Assembly: GCA_040954595.2 (NCBI GenBank)
Contig: CM082584.2
Location: 2,728,001-2,792,000, forward strand
Source of the DNA: Balanoglossus misakiensis
Lineage: Eukaryota > Hemichordata
Length of the DNA stretch: 64,000 bases
Direction of reading: 5' to 3'
Program-made: the position numbers and the translations under genes
Notes under the pieces: generated by a model
The model's database searches: none
The model's input: the letters and a program-made list of their open reading frames with translations, nothing else
Told to the model about the DNA's origin: nothing
Shown here: positions 50,170-60,400 of the stretch, in pieces
Position numbering within the stretch: the first letter of the stretch is position 1
Layout of the letters: each line of letters begins with the position of its first letter

Positions 50170-51330
50170 TCAAACTCCTAGGTTCACTTTTGTTAAATCG
50201 CAACACCTGGTCTAGAGCAGTGCAAACATTGGCTAATCAAGCCAGCAAGGTGTTGTCTCTACTCTCAGTTGCCAGGTGGAAACTAGGGTATATGCCATTT
50301 GAATGTCACTTCAAGGTGTTTGATGCCATGATCTTACTCATTCTTTGTTATGGATCGGAGACTTGAGTTTTATGACATCATAGAAAAAGTGCAAAGAACA
50401 TGGTGCAGAATTTTTCTAGGTGTGCCAAGGAGCACTACCAATGAAGCTGTAATTGGAGAATGTGGGCGGTTGCCAGTGTATGTTCACACAATGTTGTATT
50501 CGTTACTGGGTGAAACTTATAGAGATGCCACAGGAAAGACTCCCTAGGCAAGCATATTTAATGCTACATACGTAATCTTGACTGTTTAGGCCGTCACACT
50601 TGGGCAACATCGGTGAAACACATTTTATTTTAGCCTGGATTTCTCAGGAAAGAGGCGATAAGCGTTTGTTCCTTTCAGCATTTGAGACAAGAATTTCAGA
50701 TATTTTGAAGCAACAATGGAAATCACACTGTCCGTCCAAAACCAAACTCCGTACATACACACATTTTAAATAATTGTTACAGCCTGAAAAGTAGTTAATG
50801 TCAACTGTACACGTAATGTCAAAGACATTTTTGCATGTTTTCGCTGTTCTGCCCTTCCTCTTGCAATAGAGGAGGGAAGAGATCAGAATGTGGACGTTTC
50901 AGAGAGACACTGTAGGCTATGCTCTGGTGCACAAATAGAAGACGAGTATCACTTTTTACTTGTTTGCCCCTTATATGACAGTCTTAGAAAACAATATATT
51001 GGTTACACTAAAATTCCCCACATTCAAATGTTTGTTAATATCAGGAGCGCATCAGAATCCTCAAGTATTTATGTTTACAATGCCTTTAAACTTAGAGAAA
51101 ATGTGTTAAAAAACTTAATCTGCTAAGTTCCTCACTTTGTATCCCGAGTACGTACTTCCACACAAGTGCTGCTTGATGTTGTCATGTATATTATTTGAGT
51201 ACATGTATTATTTATTTCATTTTCGTACAATTTTCTGATTACCTTTATGCCCTCTTACCTATGGGCTGGAGGCCTTGACAATCAATTAACGTGCACTGTT
51301 GTGCACCTGAACAATGAACAACAAATCAAT
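50170..51330 (+). pseudogene. Decayed LINE (non-LTR retrotransposon) 3' end
   Basis: Three broken plus-strand frames match, in order, the region after the reverse-transcriptase core of many animal LINE ORF2 proteins: WSRAVQTLANQASKVL and FKVFDAMILLILCYGSE (to 50,366), then KVQRTWCRIFLGVPRSTTN and GECGRLPVYVHTM (50,350-50,547), then WISQERGDKR-type sequence, and last RHCRLCSGAQIEDEYHFLL with VCPLYDSLRKQYI (50,896-51,126). The last piece holds the usual C-terminal CxxC...H...C zinc motif. Frameshifts and stops separate the pieces, and the RT catalytic core is absent: a 5'-truncated, dead copy. The 3' tail near 51,250-51,330 has the CTGGAGGCCTTGACAATC and ACAATGAACAACAAATC words common at such ends. 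The clade is not resolved. Confidence 0.8.
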
Positions 51331-51507
51331 CACATATTCTCACTGAATCGAAAGCTGTATATGACACAAGCGCTGATTCAGATTGGATGACAAAGCTAAA
51401 TGTTATCCTATGATACAGAAACTACAATTAGCCAGATGACAGTTCAAGAGTCATTTATTTAATGTTTTAAAACGAATTTGGCTAATTTGTGGCCGTGTGA
51501 GAAATAT

Positions 51508-51765
51508 AATCTCACACACCAAGGACCTGGGATCATATTTCTCACACTCGTCAGGGATATTTTGTCCCACACTCGACTGCAGCTTGTTTGGGACAGAAAA
51601 TCCTCAACACATGTGAGAAATATGATCCCAAGTCCTTGGGAGTGTGAGATTCTATTAGTCTTACAACCTTAGGACCTGGTATAGATTTCTCAGACGAGTT
51701 GGGGATATTTTTAGCTCGTGTTAGACAAGCCAAAATATCCCTGATGAGTGTAAGAAATTGCGTTA
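51508..51765. repeat. Cluster of short inverted repeats
   Basis: AATCTCACACACCAAGGACC at 51,508 is repeated in reverse at 51,613-51,651 over 38 bp with few mismatches. The phrase CAGGGATATTTTG also recurs in reverse at about 51,734. The cluster may be a fold-back element remnant. Confidence 0.6.
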
Positions 51766-51833
51766 AGTACACGGTGGTCCCATTCACGGATAATACAAGA
51801 AAAAAGTCTACACCGGAGTACATATACAGACAG

Positions 51834-51855
51834 ACACACACACACACACACACAC
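51834..51855. repeat. (CA)n microsatellite
   Basis: Eleven CA dinucleotides. Confidence 0.95.
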
Positions 51856-52173
51856 ATCAAGAGATCAACAGGCAAACATTGGCTGACCCATAAGCTGCCA
51901 ATGGCACGTGTACTGTACACACACCAAATAGAACAGCTGGTCTCTTTAACAGTTAGCCAGTTATGTAAACATGCAGTTACCAATCACTGTTATTATTAAC
52001 AAATTGCATCCAAGTCCAGACCCAGGCTTGAATACAATGTTTACACATAACAACATTGCTTACCCATCGAGCTGAACAAGAAATGATGGTTGATAACCAG
52101 AAAAATACTAAATAAAAATTCAAAAGTTACAGATACTGGACCTTTCGTTGTCCACATATTGTGCTGGTCTTAC

Positions 52174-52281
52174 CTGTACACTCTCCATTGACCAATCAAT
52201 ATCCCACAGAACAAGTGCAATAAAAAGAGCCTGCTGTATTCACACACTGGCGTTCACAAAGATCTGCTCTCTTATTGACAT
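52174..52281 (-). pseudogene. Calcium-binding EGF-like exon with in-frame TGA
   Basis: Minus strand, acceptor TGATTTCAG| (52,282-52,283) and donor |GTAAGA. The 108-bp exon is phase 1 at both ends, the standard for EGF modules. It reads DVNKRADLCERQC, then VNTAGSFYCTC, SVGY, a TGA at 52,196-52,198, then LVNGECT. The Asn, the NTxGSF and the GYxL spacing match calcium-binding EGF domains, and the TGA sits where a variable residue (often Arg) is usual. The first Cys is missing and the exon is 15 bp shorter than its neighbour at 55,674. So this is either a decaying exon, a read error at one base (CGA to TGA is the simplest change), or an alternatively used exon. Same strand and phase as the 55.7-kb exon. 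Confidence 0.7.
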
Positions 52282-52399
52282 CTGAAATCAAAGATAGTTT
52301 ATTATTTTTAATTTTATTATTATTTATTTCCTGACAAACGTAATACACATACATCTTAGTGCATTTTCTACTGAAAATAATAAAATTGGAAAACAAGTG

Positions 52400-53790
52400 A
52401 AAGCTTAAAGAGCATATCTTGCCTTTTTAAATCTTATCAGAAGGTTAAAAAATGATTGAAAGAAATCTAATATTTACCAAAAGTGACAATATTTTTCGGG
52501 TATCGATTTCTATAATATTTGTTTTGTTCTCATAAAATAGACCAGCTTTAGCGATGCTCACAGGTGTCATACGGTGTTTTCGTGCTTTTCTGTGTAATAC
52601 CACAATGGGAAAAAGAGGTGGTTGCCGTGGTTGCAGCAACACATTACCTAGACGGAAGTCACCCATGTGAATTCCCCGAAAACCAATGAAAGTCTATGCC
52701 ACGATCATCGATATTGTACGGTGGATATGAAGCCATCCGGCGGCGGCGGCCGTAACTGTCAATGCATGACCGTTGAACGATAATCGGCCAGGTTTGAATC
52801 ACGAGAAGACAATCCACACCCTTACAGGAAAATAGAAGCCTGTCAGTAGGAGAGGTCGACCAGTGATCAATATTCAATTCAGAGCACAACTGATCGTTTA
52901 TACCCGATATTGGTGTTCATTCAGTGTTCCAGCGACCGCGATTACACAGTAGAAGGTGAACTGGCAGGAGGCGTAAACACAATTTTGCGCTGGCCGACAT
53001 CATGTCGAGATTGCTTATAATTATTCACTCTTTCGTCTGGCTACCCGGTACCCAGGGACCGCAAACTTCGATAATTAAGGTTGACAGCAATCAATGTGAA
53101 AACTTGAACGTTCAAAATATTACTGTTACTATTTCACATTTTTTTCAGTCATACCTTTGTATGGCTTCGGCTGAATGGTCGCCATCTTTCTTTTCTAATT
53201 TCTTTGTTTACAAGTTTTACGTCGCACTATGTCCGACTCATCGGTTCCAAAACACACTGTACAAATTTTGAAACAAAATGTGTTGAATAAATTTTGCCGC
53301 GTGTGAGTGAAAACCGTTTCGAAACTTGGATATTCGTGTGTATCAATGAAAATGTTTCATGCTTTGTGAGCGTGAGTGGGTCGGCCCGGCATGATCGCCT
53401 GTTGCTGTTGGTTGTATGGTTTCATTTTGTTATAATGCAGTATGAAGCATGTGAAGGAACTTTCATGATTACAGCGACAAGTCATAAATGTTTCTGTTTG
53501 TCATCACCAAAAAGGCATATAGCTTACATGTAATTCAGAAGACAGAATTTTAGTGCTGGCATGGTACATATACATCGCGGCGCGATATGTGTCATCGCTG
53601 CTGACTGCGTGTACACGCATCGGCGCTGATGGAGTTCCCTTGTAATAACACGCGCGTATTTTGTCTGTTGAGGCAGTGATCGAAAATCGCCAAAAGACCA
53701 CGATATATCAGTTGTCAATAAGTTGACATTGTCCAAGATAAGTAGATTGAGACCCAACACTCTAGTCCTAAACCTCTGGGCAATATTCCA
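52400..53790. other. Region without a supported gene
   Basis: Partly CpG-rich (52,650-53,650). A plus-strand ATG at 53,002 opens MSRLLIIIHSFVWLPGTQG, which looks like a signal peptide, but the rest of the 89-codon frame is unremarkable and no exon structure can be confirmed. A (CGG)4-like GC-rich word lies near 52,740. Confidence 0.3.
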
Positions 53791-53798
53791 CGGTTTAA

Positions 53799-54593
53799 GA
53801 TGGGTCCCCCGGATCTTTTTGCCCGTTGCTATGGGCCTTTGCAGGACATTACACCCCGATTTGGACTAAGCCGTTTTCAGAGTCTAACAAGGGGCTGGTA
53901 ACTAGTTGAAAATCTGCACGATTGTGAGCGCGCGCCCCCTGACGCCATTGATATGCAAATTAGCTAGGTCAAATTTCAAAAGCCTAAGGCTTTTTATTCC
54001 GTGACCTCAAAAACGAACTTGATACGTATTCATTAGTTGCTTGAACCAGGGAAGATCGTGACGGATTTTGTTTTCGAATATTATCGTTGTATCCTACGAT
54101 TTCAGCATACCCGTACCACAGCGGAAAAAGTCATCGATTTTAGGTGTTTTTGGACGCACTCTTCCACCGGTATCGCTTCTTAGCACGACGAAAACCGAAA
54201 AAACGATCCGTCACACTGTGAGGAAGTGCGTTCTCAACAAGCAGGTCAAATTTGACTGGCGTACGTGGCCTATGAAAAAAGCCTTAGGGATTTTCGTGAA
54301 CGGTACAAAATCTCTGTGTACAAAACATTTGATTTTTAGCGTTCGATCCAGTTACTGTGGTCACAGGACGCGCATGCTATCGCTGACCGCTGCTTTACCG
54401 TATTAGCGTGGCGGCCTATGGCCGGGCGGTAGCTGCCGTAAACATACTCGGACAGGGGGTGTGCACACAATCGTGTGTATTTTTAACTAGTTACAAGCCC
54501 CTTGTCGGACGTTCATAACGGTTTCGATCAAAATTGAGTGTAGTGTCCTATAAAGGCCCATAGAAACGAGCAAAAAGATACGGGGGACCCATC
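53799..54593. mobile_element. 795-bp MITE with TTAA target sites
   Basis: TTAA at 53,795-53,798 and 54,594-54,597. The ends read GATGGGTCCCCCGGATC and, inverted, GATGGGTCCCCCGTATC. The arms match over roughly 170 bp with about 80-85% identity (shared words include TATGGGCCTTT, ACAAGGGGCT and AACTAGTT), and weaker pairing continues inward (CCTAAGGCTTTTT). A 113-codon frame inside shows no transposase motif. TTAA suggests Kolobok or piggyBac type; its ends differ from the element at 45,918, so it is another family. It lies in the intron between the two EGF exons. Confidence 0.8.
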
Positions 54594-54599
54594 TTAATC

Positions 54600-55670
54600 G
54601 AGGCAGCAATCATTGTATGTGTAAGGTGCCTATACACATCCGCTGCCATTGCATGTTGTGTACTGCTTGCAATGCGTAGCCGTAGCCTAACCGGGCCGAG
54701 TAGTGTTATTTTTTTCATAATCGCATCTCCCCTAAATGAAAAGGTATATATGTACATTTATTTTGAATGGAACGGGGGATCCAGAGGCTGACCCAGCAAA
54801 GCTGTTTAGATCACAGACATGTATGATTGCAATTCAACCACTGCAATGTACAGTCTTGCAAACGTAAATGGGTTCCTCTTGTGACGTCACAGAAATGGGC
54901 GTGGCCCAAACAGAAGTTTTTTCTCAGGCCCTGAACATTTTTAAATTTAACATTTATTTATCCATATGAAATAAGTAAAAGGACACCAGCATTTAACACA
55001 CAAGCCCAATTATTATTTATCCTCAAAGTGTGTTTCGAGCTAAGATATGCTCTTTAAAGGATAAAAAAATTACACTTAAAAACCCCAAAGAAACCAAAAC
55101 AGTTCTGAAAGACATTCCTTTTAAACCAAAAAAAGCAATGGAATGAAATTGTGCAGAATAAAAAGACGAGTTTTTAAACCCCTTTTAAAACTGTCTATAG
55201 ATCCAGCATTGCGGATAGAAGGTGAGGTTGATGACACATATTCGTAACCACATATTAATTGATTAGTTGATTGTTTTTACACCAAAGTCCTCAATATCCA
55301 TGGCAATCTCTTTCTAGGAATTTTAACACTCTCTATCATTCTCATTTTAACAAAATCCCCTGAAACTCGTGTACCCTGTCAGCAAAACTTTGTCTGATTT
55401 TTAAAACAACAGATTACTTTTTCACCCTTGCAAACAAATTTTCAATGCTAAGTTTTCACATTTGTTAATTTGTTTATATTATGCATAATTATAATTGGAA
55501 AATTTCTGAGATACAATTTCAACAAACATGTGTTCAGTACGAGTGTGCGGTTGATTTCAAATTTTAAAATGTGTGCAATGGACAGACAGGATGCATGTTT
55601 TATTGTAACCATAGCAATATACAATCCCCAAACAGTGTAGCCACAGAAGAGATCAATATCCACAGTTACA
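54600..55670. other. Intron-like non-coding stretch
   Basis: AT-rich, no exon or element recognised, between the TTAA MITE and the 55.7-kb EGF exon. Confidence 0.5.
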
Positions 55671-55673
55671 TAC

Positions 55674-55796
55674 CTGCACATGCATGGCCATCCTCCAGCA
55701 CATTGAAGCCTTGTCTGCAAGCGCAGCAATAACTACCATGGGTATTCTGACAATAGTGTTGACACGCATTTCCACAACTGTGACATTTATTCATAT
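55674..55796 (-). CDS. Calcium-binding EGF-like exon
   Basis: Minus strand, acceptor TTACCCTCCAG| (55,797-55,798) and donor |GTATGT. The exon is 123 bp, phase 1 at both ends, the typical size and symmetry of EGF modules. It reads (D)MNKCHSCGNACQHYC, QNTHGSYCCAC, RQGFNVLEDGHACA. The six domain cysteines, the D-x-N start, the Asn/aromatic pair for Ca2+ binding and the GF-x-L-x-x-D-G-H-x-C tail are present. Such modules occur in extracellular matrix and receptor proteins (fibrillin, fibulin and nidogen types), so the product is probably secreted or membrane-bound; the specific gene is not identifiable from one module. An EGF exon of the same strand and phase follows at 52,174. Confidence 0.85.
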
Positions 55797-56015
55797 CTGG
55801 AGGGTAAGAAGAAATTCGAAATAATTTACAAGCATTACATTATTCAAGATAAGCCTACTCTTAACAACTGGAATCTCACACCAAAGACAACTGGGCTCAG
55901 ATTATAACAAGATGGGGATAATTTTTCTCAATTTCATCATTTGAGACAACATATCCCCAAACTTATGTAGTGTCGACGTAACATTATAACATAGTTATAT
56001 CACTGTCAGGCATTT

Positions 56016-56095
56016 GTGTCCTACAGTCAAGGGGTTTTAGACACCTGCAGTCATTTTGATGGCGTTGGTTTGAATCCCACCAGTGCCAGAAGTGT
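56016..56095 (+). other. Possible tRNA-derived SINE head
   Basis: A B-box-like GGTTTGAATCCCACC at 56,067 is preceded about 45 bases upstream by an A-box-like CAGTCAAGGGGTTTTAGAC. Spacing fits a tRNA gene, but stems do not pair well and the A-box is degenerate, so a tRNA-derived SINE remnant is the better reading. Confidence 0.35.
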
Positions 56096-56109
56096 CCCTT
56101 ACGAAAAAG

Positions 56110-57303
56110 GTTCTATAGAACTCTATAGACCTCTATAGAAACGTGTAGAATTCAATAGAAAATCAATAGAAATTTATTTTCTATAGAATTCTACAGGTGA
56201 CTTCTATTAATTTTCAACAGAAAATCAATAGAATATTATTTTCTATAGAATTATACAGATGATTTCCATTAAACTAGCCGTCAATAGATTTTCTATTGAA
56301 AATATTACCTAGCATGAAATAAGTGAAAAATGATTTTTAATAGGTTTTAACATGATTATCATACAATGACAAAGCAATTTGTAAGATTTGCCCCCATTAC
56401 ACATATTTCACTGTGAACAAAGTATATTTTAACAGAAATCCACAGACTCTATTGAATTCTATTGATGTCAATAGATTTTCTATTGAAAAATATTGTCAAC
56501 CTTGAAATGGTTGAAAGAAATATTTTTCCCTAGTTTTTAGCAAATGTGTGCACATAATCAACACAAAACGACAAATGAATTTGTCAGGTTTGGCCCAACT
56601 ACATATATTTCACTGTGAACAGTGTATTTTAACAAAAATCCACTGACTCTATTGAATTCTATTGCCGTCAATAGATTTTCTATTGAAAAATATTGTCAAC
56701 CTTGAAATGGTTGAAAGAAATATTTTTCCCTAGTTTTTAGCAAATGTGTGCACATAATCATCACAAAATGACAAAGGAATTTGTCAGGTTTGCCCCAACT
56801 ACATACATTTCACTGTGAACAGTGTATTTTAACAAAAATCCACTGTCTCTATTGAATTCTATTGCCGTCAATAGATTTTCTATTGAAAAATATTGCCAAC
56901 CATGAAATAGGTGAAAGAAACATTTTCCCCTAGTTTTTAGCAAATGTGTGCACATAATCAACACAAAACGACAAATGAATTTGTCAGGTTTGGCCCAACT
57001 ACATATATTTCACTGTGAACAGTGTATTTTAACAAAAATCCACTGACTCTATTGAATTCTATTGCCGTCAATAGATTTTCTATTGAAAAATATTGCCAAC
57101 CATGAAATAGGTGAAAGAAACATTTTCCCCTAGTTTTTAGCAAATGTGTGCACATAATCATCACAAAATGACAAAGAGTTTGTCAGGTTTGCCCCAACTA
57201 CATACATTTCACTGTGAACAGTGTATTTTAACAAAAATCCACTGTCTCTATTGAATTCTATTGCCGTCAATAGATTTTCTATTGAAAAATATTGCCAACC
57301 ATG
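56110..57303. repeat. 197-bp tandem repeat with palindromic core
   Basis: Four to five copies of a ~197-bp unit; the best preserved start near 56,563, 56,760, 56,957 and 57,154. Each unit holds CAATAGATTTTCTATTG, a perfect 7-bp inverted repeat, plus ATTTCACTGTGAACAGTGT (also partly palindromic) and TAGCAAATGTGTGCACATAAT. To the left (56,110-56,330) a more irregular stretch is dense in TCTATAGAA and CAATAGAAA words. The array stops abruptly at CCAACCATGA (57,303). Confidence 0.9.
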
Positions 57304-57628
57304 ACCGGACGCTAAGGATTTTGATTTAGGCGAAGATTGTATCGTTTGGCCATGGAAAGTAACCAGTTCACCCCGAGCAAACAGATACCAGTATACATTC
57401 AGCTCAAACACACAGCTATTCATTCTTAATCATTCTATTTTATATTGTGAATGAATACTTGACAAATATGTCTCTGTAAATAATTCATTTATTACAATTT
57501 TAAAATGATATCTGCAAAACACTGGTACATATACAAATCTGTATATAAATACAAATCAGAAGAAACGGACTCTCAACTACAGTACTGGGGTAAGTGTTTG
57601 CTACCTACAGACTTTTTTGCAGCCCTTA

Positions 57629-58805
57629 TCAGTCCCTTTCAAAAGGGTTGGGGAGTGGTGAGAGGTAAATTGACTCACCCATTCCAAGAACTACACATTT
57701 ACGTCTCAAAAACGACGGTCGCACAGCAATTCTTTCATGTGAAATCTCACGCAGTGGTTTTACATGTGTACACTGTATGCCAATTTCATTGTCAACAAAC
57801 ATTGACCTCCCACTTAAACACCTACTGGCTATCAGGAATGATCTTTCATTACAGTGACAATCACCTTGGCATATGCAACCTGGCCTAAGAATTACAAGGT
57901 TTCTTATTACATACAATTGCTCATCTTGTCCCTGAAAATAATGGTTCGTTCTCTTTGCTGCCCTAGTGTAGCTACTTGTTGTGAACACAGCACCTGATAT
58001 AGTGAATCTCTTGTAATATTTGGCATTCACATTCAAGATAGGGTGGCCCACAGCCTCCTCTATAGCTAACCTGTCTGTCAATCTTATTTCCCGTTTGTCA
58101 GCAGCTCCCATGGCCACAACCCCTGAGCAGCTATGAAAGTCCCTCTTTAAATGCACAATTCCTCTAGACAATTTGTCAAATAGTGGCCTCAGATCACTAT
58201 CCTGTGGTATAATTGTGGATCTTCTTGATAAATCTCTCCACAGACAGAATGTGTTTGATATCTGTGAAGGCACACTTTGAGTACCCTGAAATAGCTTCAT
58301 GATTACACCATTGTGACTTTCAAACACAAAGGAAGATGTAGCCCAGAGAGGTGCCCATTCCCTAACACTACTAGACAAATGCAGTAGAATGTGCATATTA
58401 AATGACATCACTTCTTTCCCATAAAGGCATTCAGTTTGAGTCACAAACTTTCTGATTGTCTGCTCTGCCAGATCAACAGAGCGGGCTGTTACTTTTTCCT
58501 GAAGTAACGTGTGGATTCCAAAAACCAGCAAAAACCAATGGTTCAGAAAAACTGCAGGTAACACACCTCTCAGAACAATTAAAGAATAGAAAAGGAGAAA
58601 TGCCCTCCACTCCGAACCTTTCCAATACTTTCTGTAATCTAACGATCGTGGTGTCCTGGTTATTTCATTTGGAGGAAACTGCTGCATCAAACGGGAATTA
58701 ATTACACATTGTTTAGCAGGGGCTAAGTACCAGGGTTTCTGCTTGTTTTCACTGTCAAGCCAAAGTGAGGTGATTTGCCTGACAACCCCTAATAAAACAC
58801 AATGC
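57629..58805 (-). pseudogene. EnSpm/CACTA-type transposase, C-terminal part
   Basis: Minus strand, 392 codons from the insertion break to a stop. It opens with HCVLLGVVRQITSLWLDS, continues with the NEITRTPRSL motif, then WKGSEWRAFLLFYSLIVLRG, the LYGKEVMSFNMHILLHL block and FVFESHNGVIMKLFQGTQS. These are the order and motifs of animal EnSpm/CACTA-like (tnp2-related) transposases, which cut and paste DNA in the nucleus. The frame is fully open, so the gene was probably intact until family R DNA inserted; the missing residues just before His are found at 62.96 kb. The 11 residues preceding His in the longest frame are repeat-derived. No CACTA-type TIR was found downstream. Confidence 0.85.
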
Positions 58806-59100
58806 AAATTAAAGCTGCAAGCAGCATTGTCCGGGCCCAAGCTCTATTATCTGATCTGATTATTAGATATGCACATAATTAATGAGTAGAAACATAATGC
58901 TGTGTTTTATCCCATGAAATATCAAGGTTATATCTTTGTTTGGTGTTGATATAGTGTAAAGTAGGTCAAAGGTCACCCAGAGGTCACCCACAATTTGGGC
59001 AGAAAATTTTGACCCATAGTGTTCCATGTCCAACAAAAACCAGACCTCTAGCCCTTTTGGTTAGCCCGGAATTACGTATGCACATAAATAATGAGTAAAG

Positions 59101-60400
59101 CAGGTGTCACAGGTGACCCAAAACTTTTGCTTTTCATTATGGCCCAATACCTCCAAACGCCAAGGCTGTATCTGCTGTGGATGTCGAGATATGCAAAAGT
59201 AGGTCAAAGGTCATCTGAGGTCACCCAAAATTTGGGCAGAAAATTTTGACCAATAGTGGTCCATGTCCAACAAAAACCAGACCTCTAGCCCTTTTGGTTA
59301 GCCCGGAATTAGTTATGCACATAAATAATGCGTAAAGCAGGTGTCACAGGTGACCCAAAACTTTGGCTTTTCATTATGGCCCCATACCTCCAAATGCCAA
59401 GGCTGTACCTGCTTTGGATGCCGATATATGCAAAAGTAGGTCAAAGGTCATCTGAGGTCATCCAAAGTTTGGGCAGAATATTTTGACCCATAGTGGTCCA
59501 TGTCCAACAAAAACCAGACATCTAGCCCTTTTGGTTAGCCCGGAATTTGGTATGCACATAAATAATGAGTAAAGCAGGTGTCACAGGTGACCCAAAACTT
59601 TGGCTTTTCATTATGGCCCCATACCTCCAAACGCCAAGGCTGTATCTGGTGTGGATGTCGAGATATGCAAAAGTAGGTCAAAGGTCACCTGAGGTCACCC
59701 AACATTTGGGCAGAAAATTTTGACCCATAGTGGTCCATGTCCAACAAAAACCAGACCTCTAGCCATTTTGGTTAGCCCGGAATTAGGTATGCACATAAAT
59801 AATGAGTAAAGCAGGTGTCACAGGTGACCCAAAACTTTGGCTTTTCATTATGGCCCCATACCTCCAAACGCCAAGGCTGTATCTGGTGTAGTCTCGGTTA
59901 CCCAGACGCCTTTGCTTCTTCCGATGCTCTCCAGAAAAGGGTCTGGGGAAATGCTATTGAAAGCTTTGTAAAACAAAATGGCCGATGTCAGGATTTTGAT
60001 CATCGCCTGATTGGCTGAGCTGTCTGTATGACCCGGGTCACTGCAATAGTTTTGACAATCGTCTACCAAAGATATTTCATATAACTTCTCCAACAATGCT
60101 AACAGAGGACGCCTTTTGCCTTTCGCATGAACCAACAAGTACCGGTCTCTTGATATGAAGATACGACAAATAATCACACATTGTCGAGAGTCAGTGACCC
60201 GGGTCATACTGACAGCTCAGCCAATCAGGCGATGATCAAAATCCTGACATCGGCCATTTTGTTTTACAAAGCTTTCAATAGCATTTCCCCAGACCCTTTT
60301 CTGGAGAGCATCGGAAGAAGCAAAGGCGTCTGGGTAACCGAGACTATATCTGGTGTGGATGTCGAGATATGCAAAAGTAGGTCAAAGGTCACCCGAGGTC
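59101..60400 (+). repeat. 237-bp modules inside the outer family R element
   Basis: CAGGTGTCACAGGTGACC occurs at 59,101, 59,338, 59,575 and 59,812, exactly 237 bp apart. Each module carries CCAAGGCTGTA, AGGTCAAAGGTCA, GGGCAGAA, ACAAAAACCAGAC and CCCTTTTGGTTAGCCCGGAA. The fourth is split by the MITE at 59,889-60,346. The inner element and the 14-kb copy have fewer, more divergent modules. Confidence 0.95.
59889..60346. mobile_element. 458-bp MITE with 155-bp inverted arms and 9-bp target duplication
   Basis: TATCTGGTG lies on both sides (59,880-59,888 and 60,347-60,355); the sister modules show the empty site. Arms 59,889-60,043 and 60,192-60,346 begin TAGTCTCGGTTACCCAGACG and are identical over 155 bp except for one base that I can see. 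The 148-bp centre is unique. Very long TIRs and a 9-bp duplication fit Mutator-like (MULE) MITEs best. The near-identity of the arms suggests a recent insertion or gene conversion between arms. Confidence 0.9.

Noticed and set aside
50094-51126. Intact reverse-transcriptase gene
   Set aside because: Only the region after the RT core is present, split by frameshifts and stops; it is a 5'-truncated LINE remnant.
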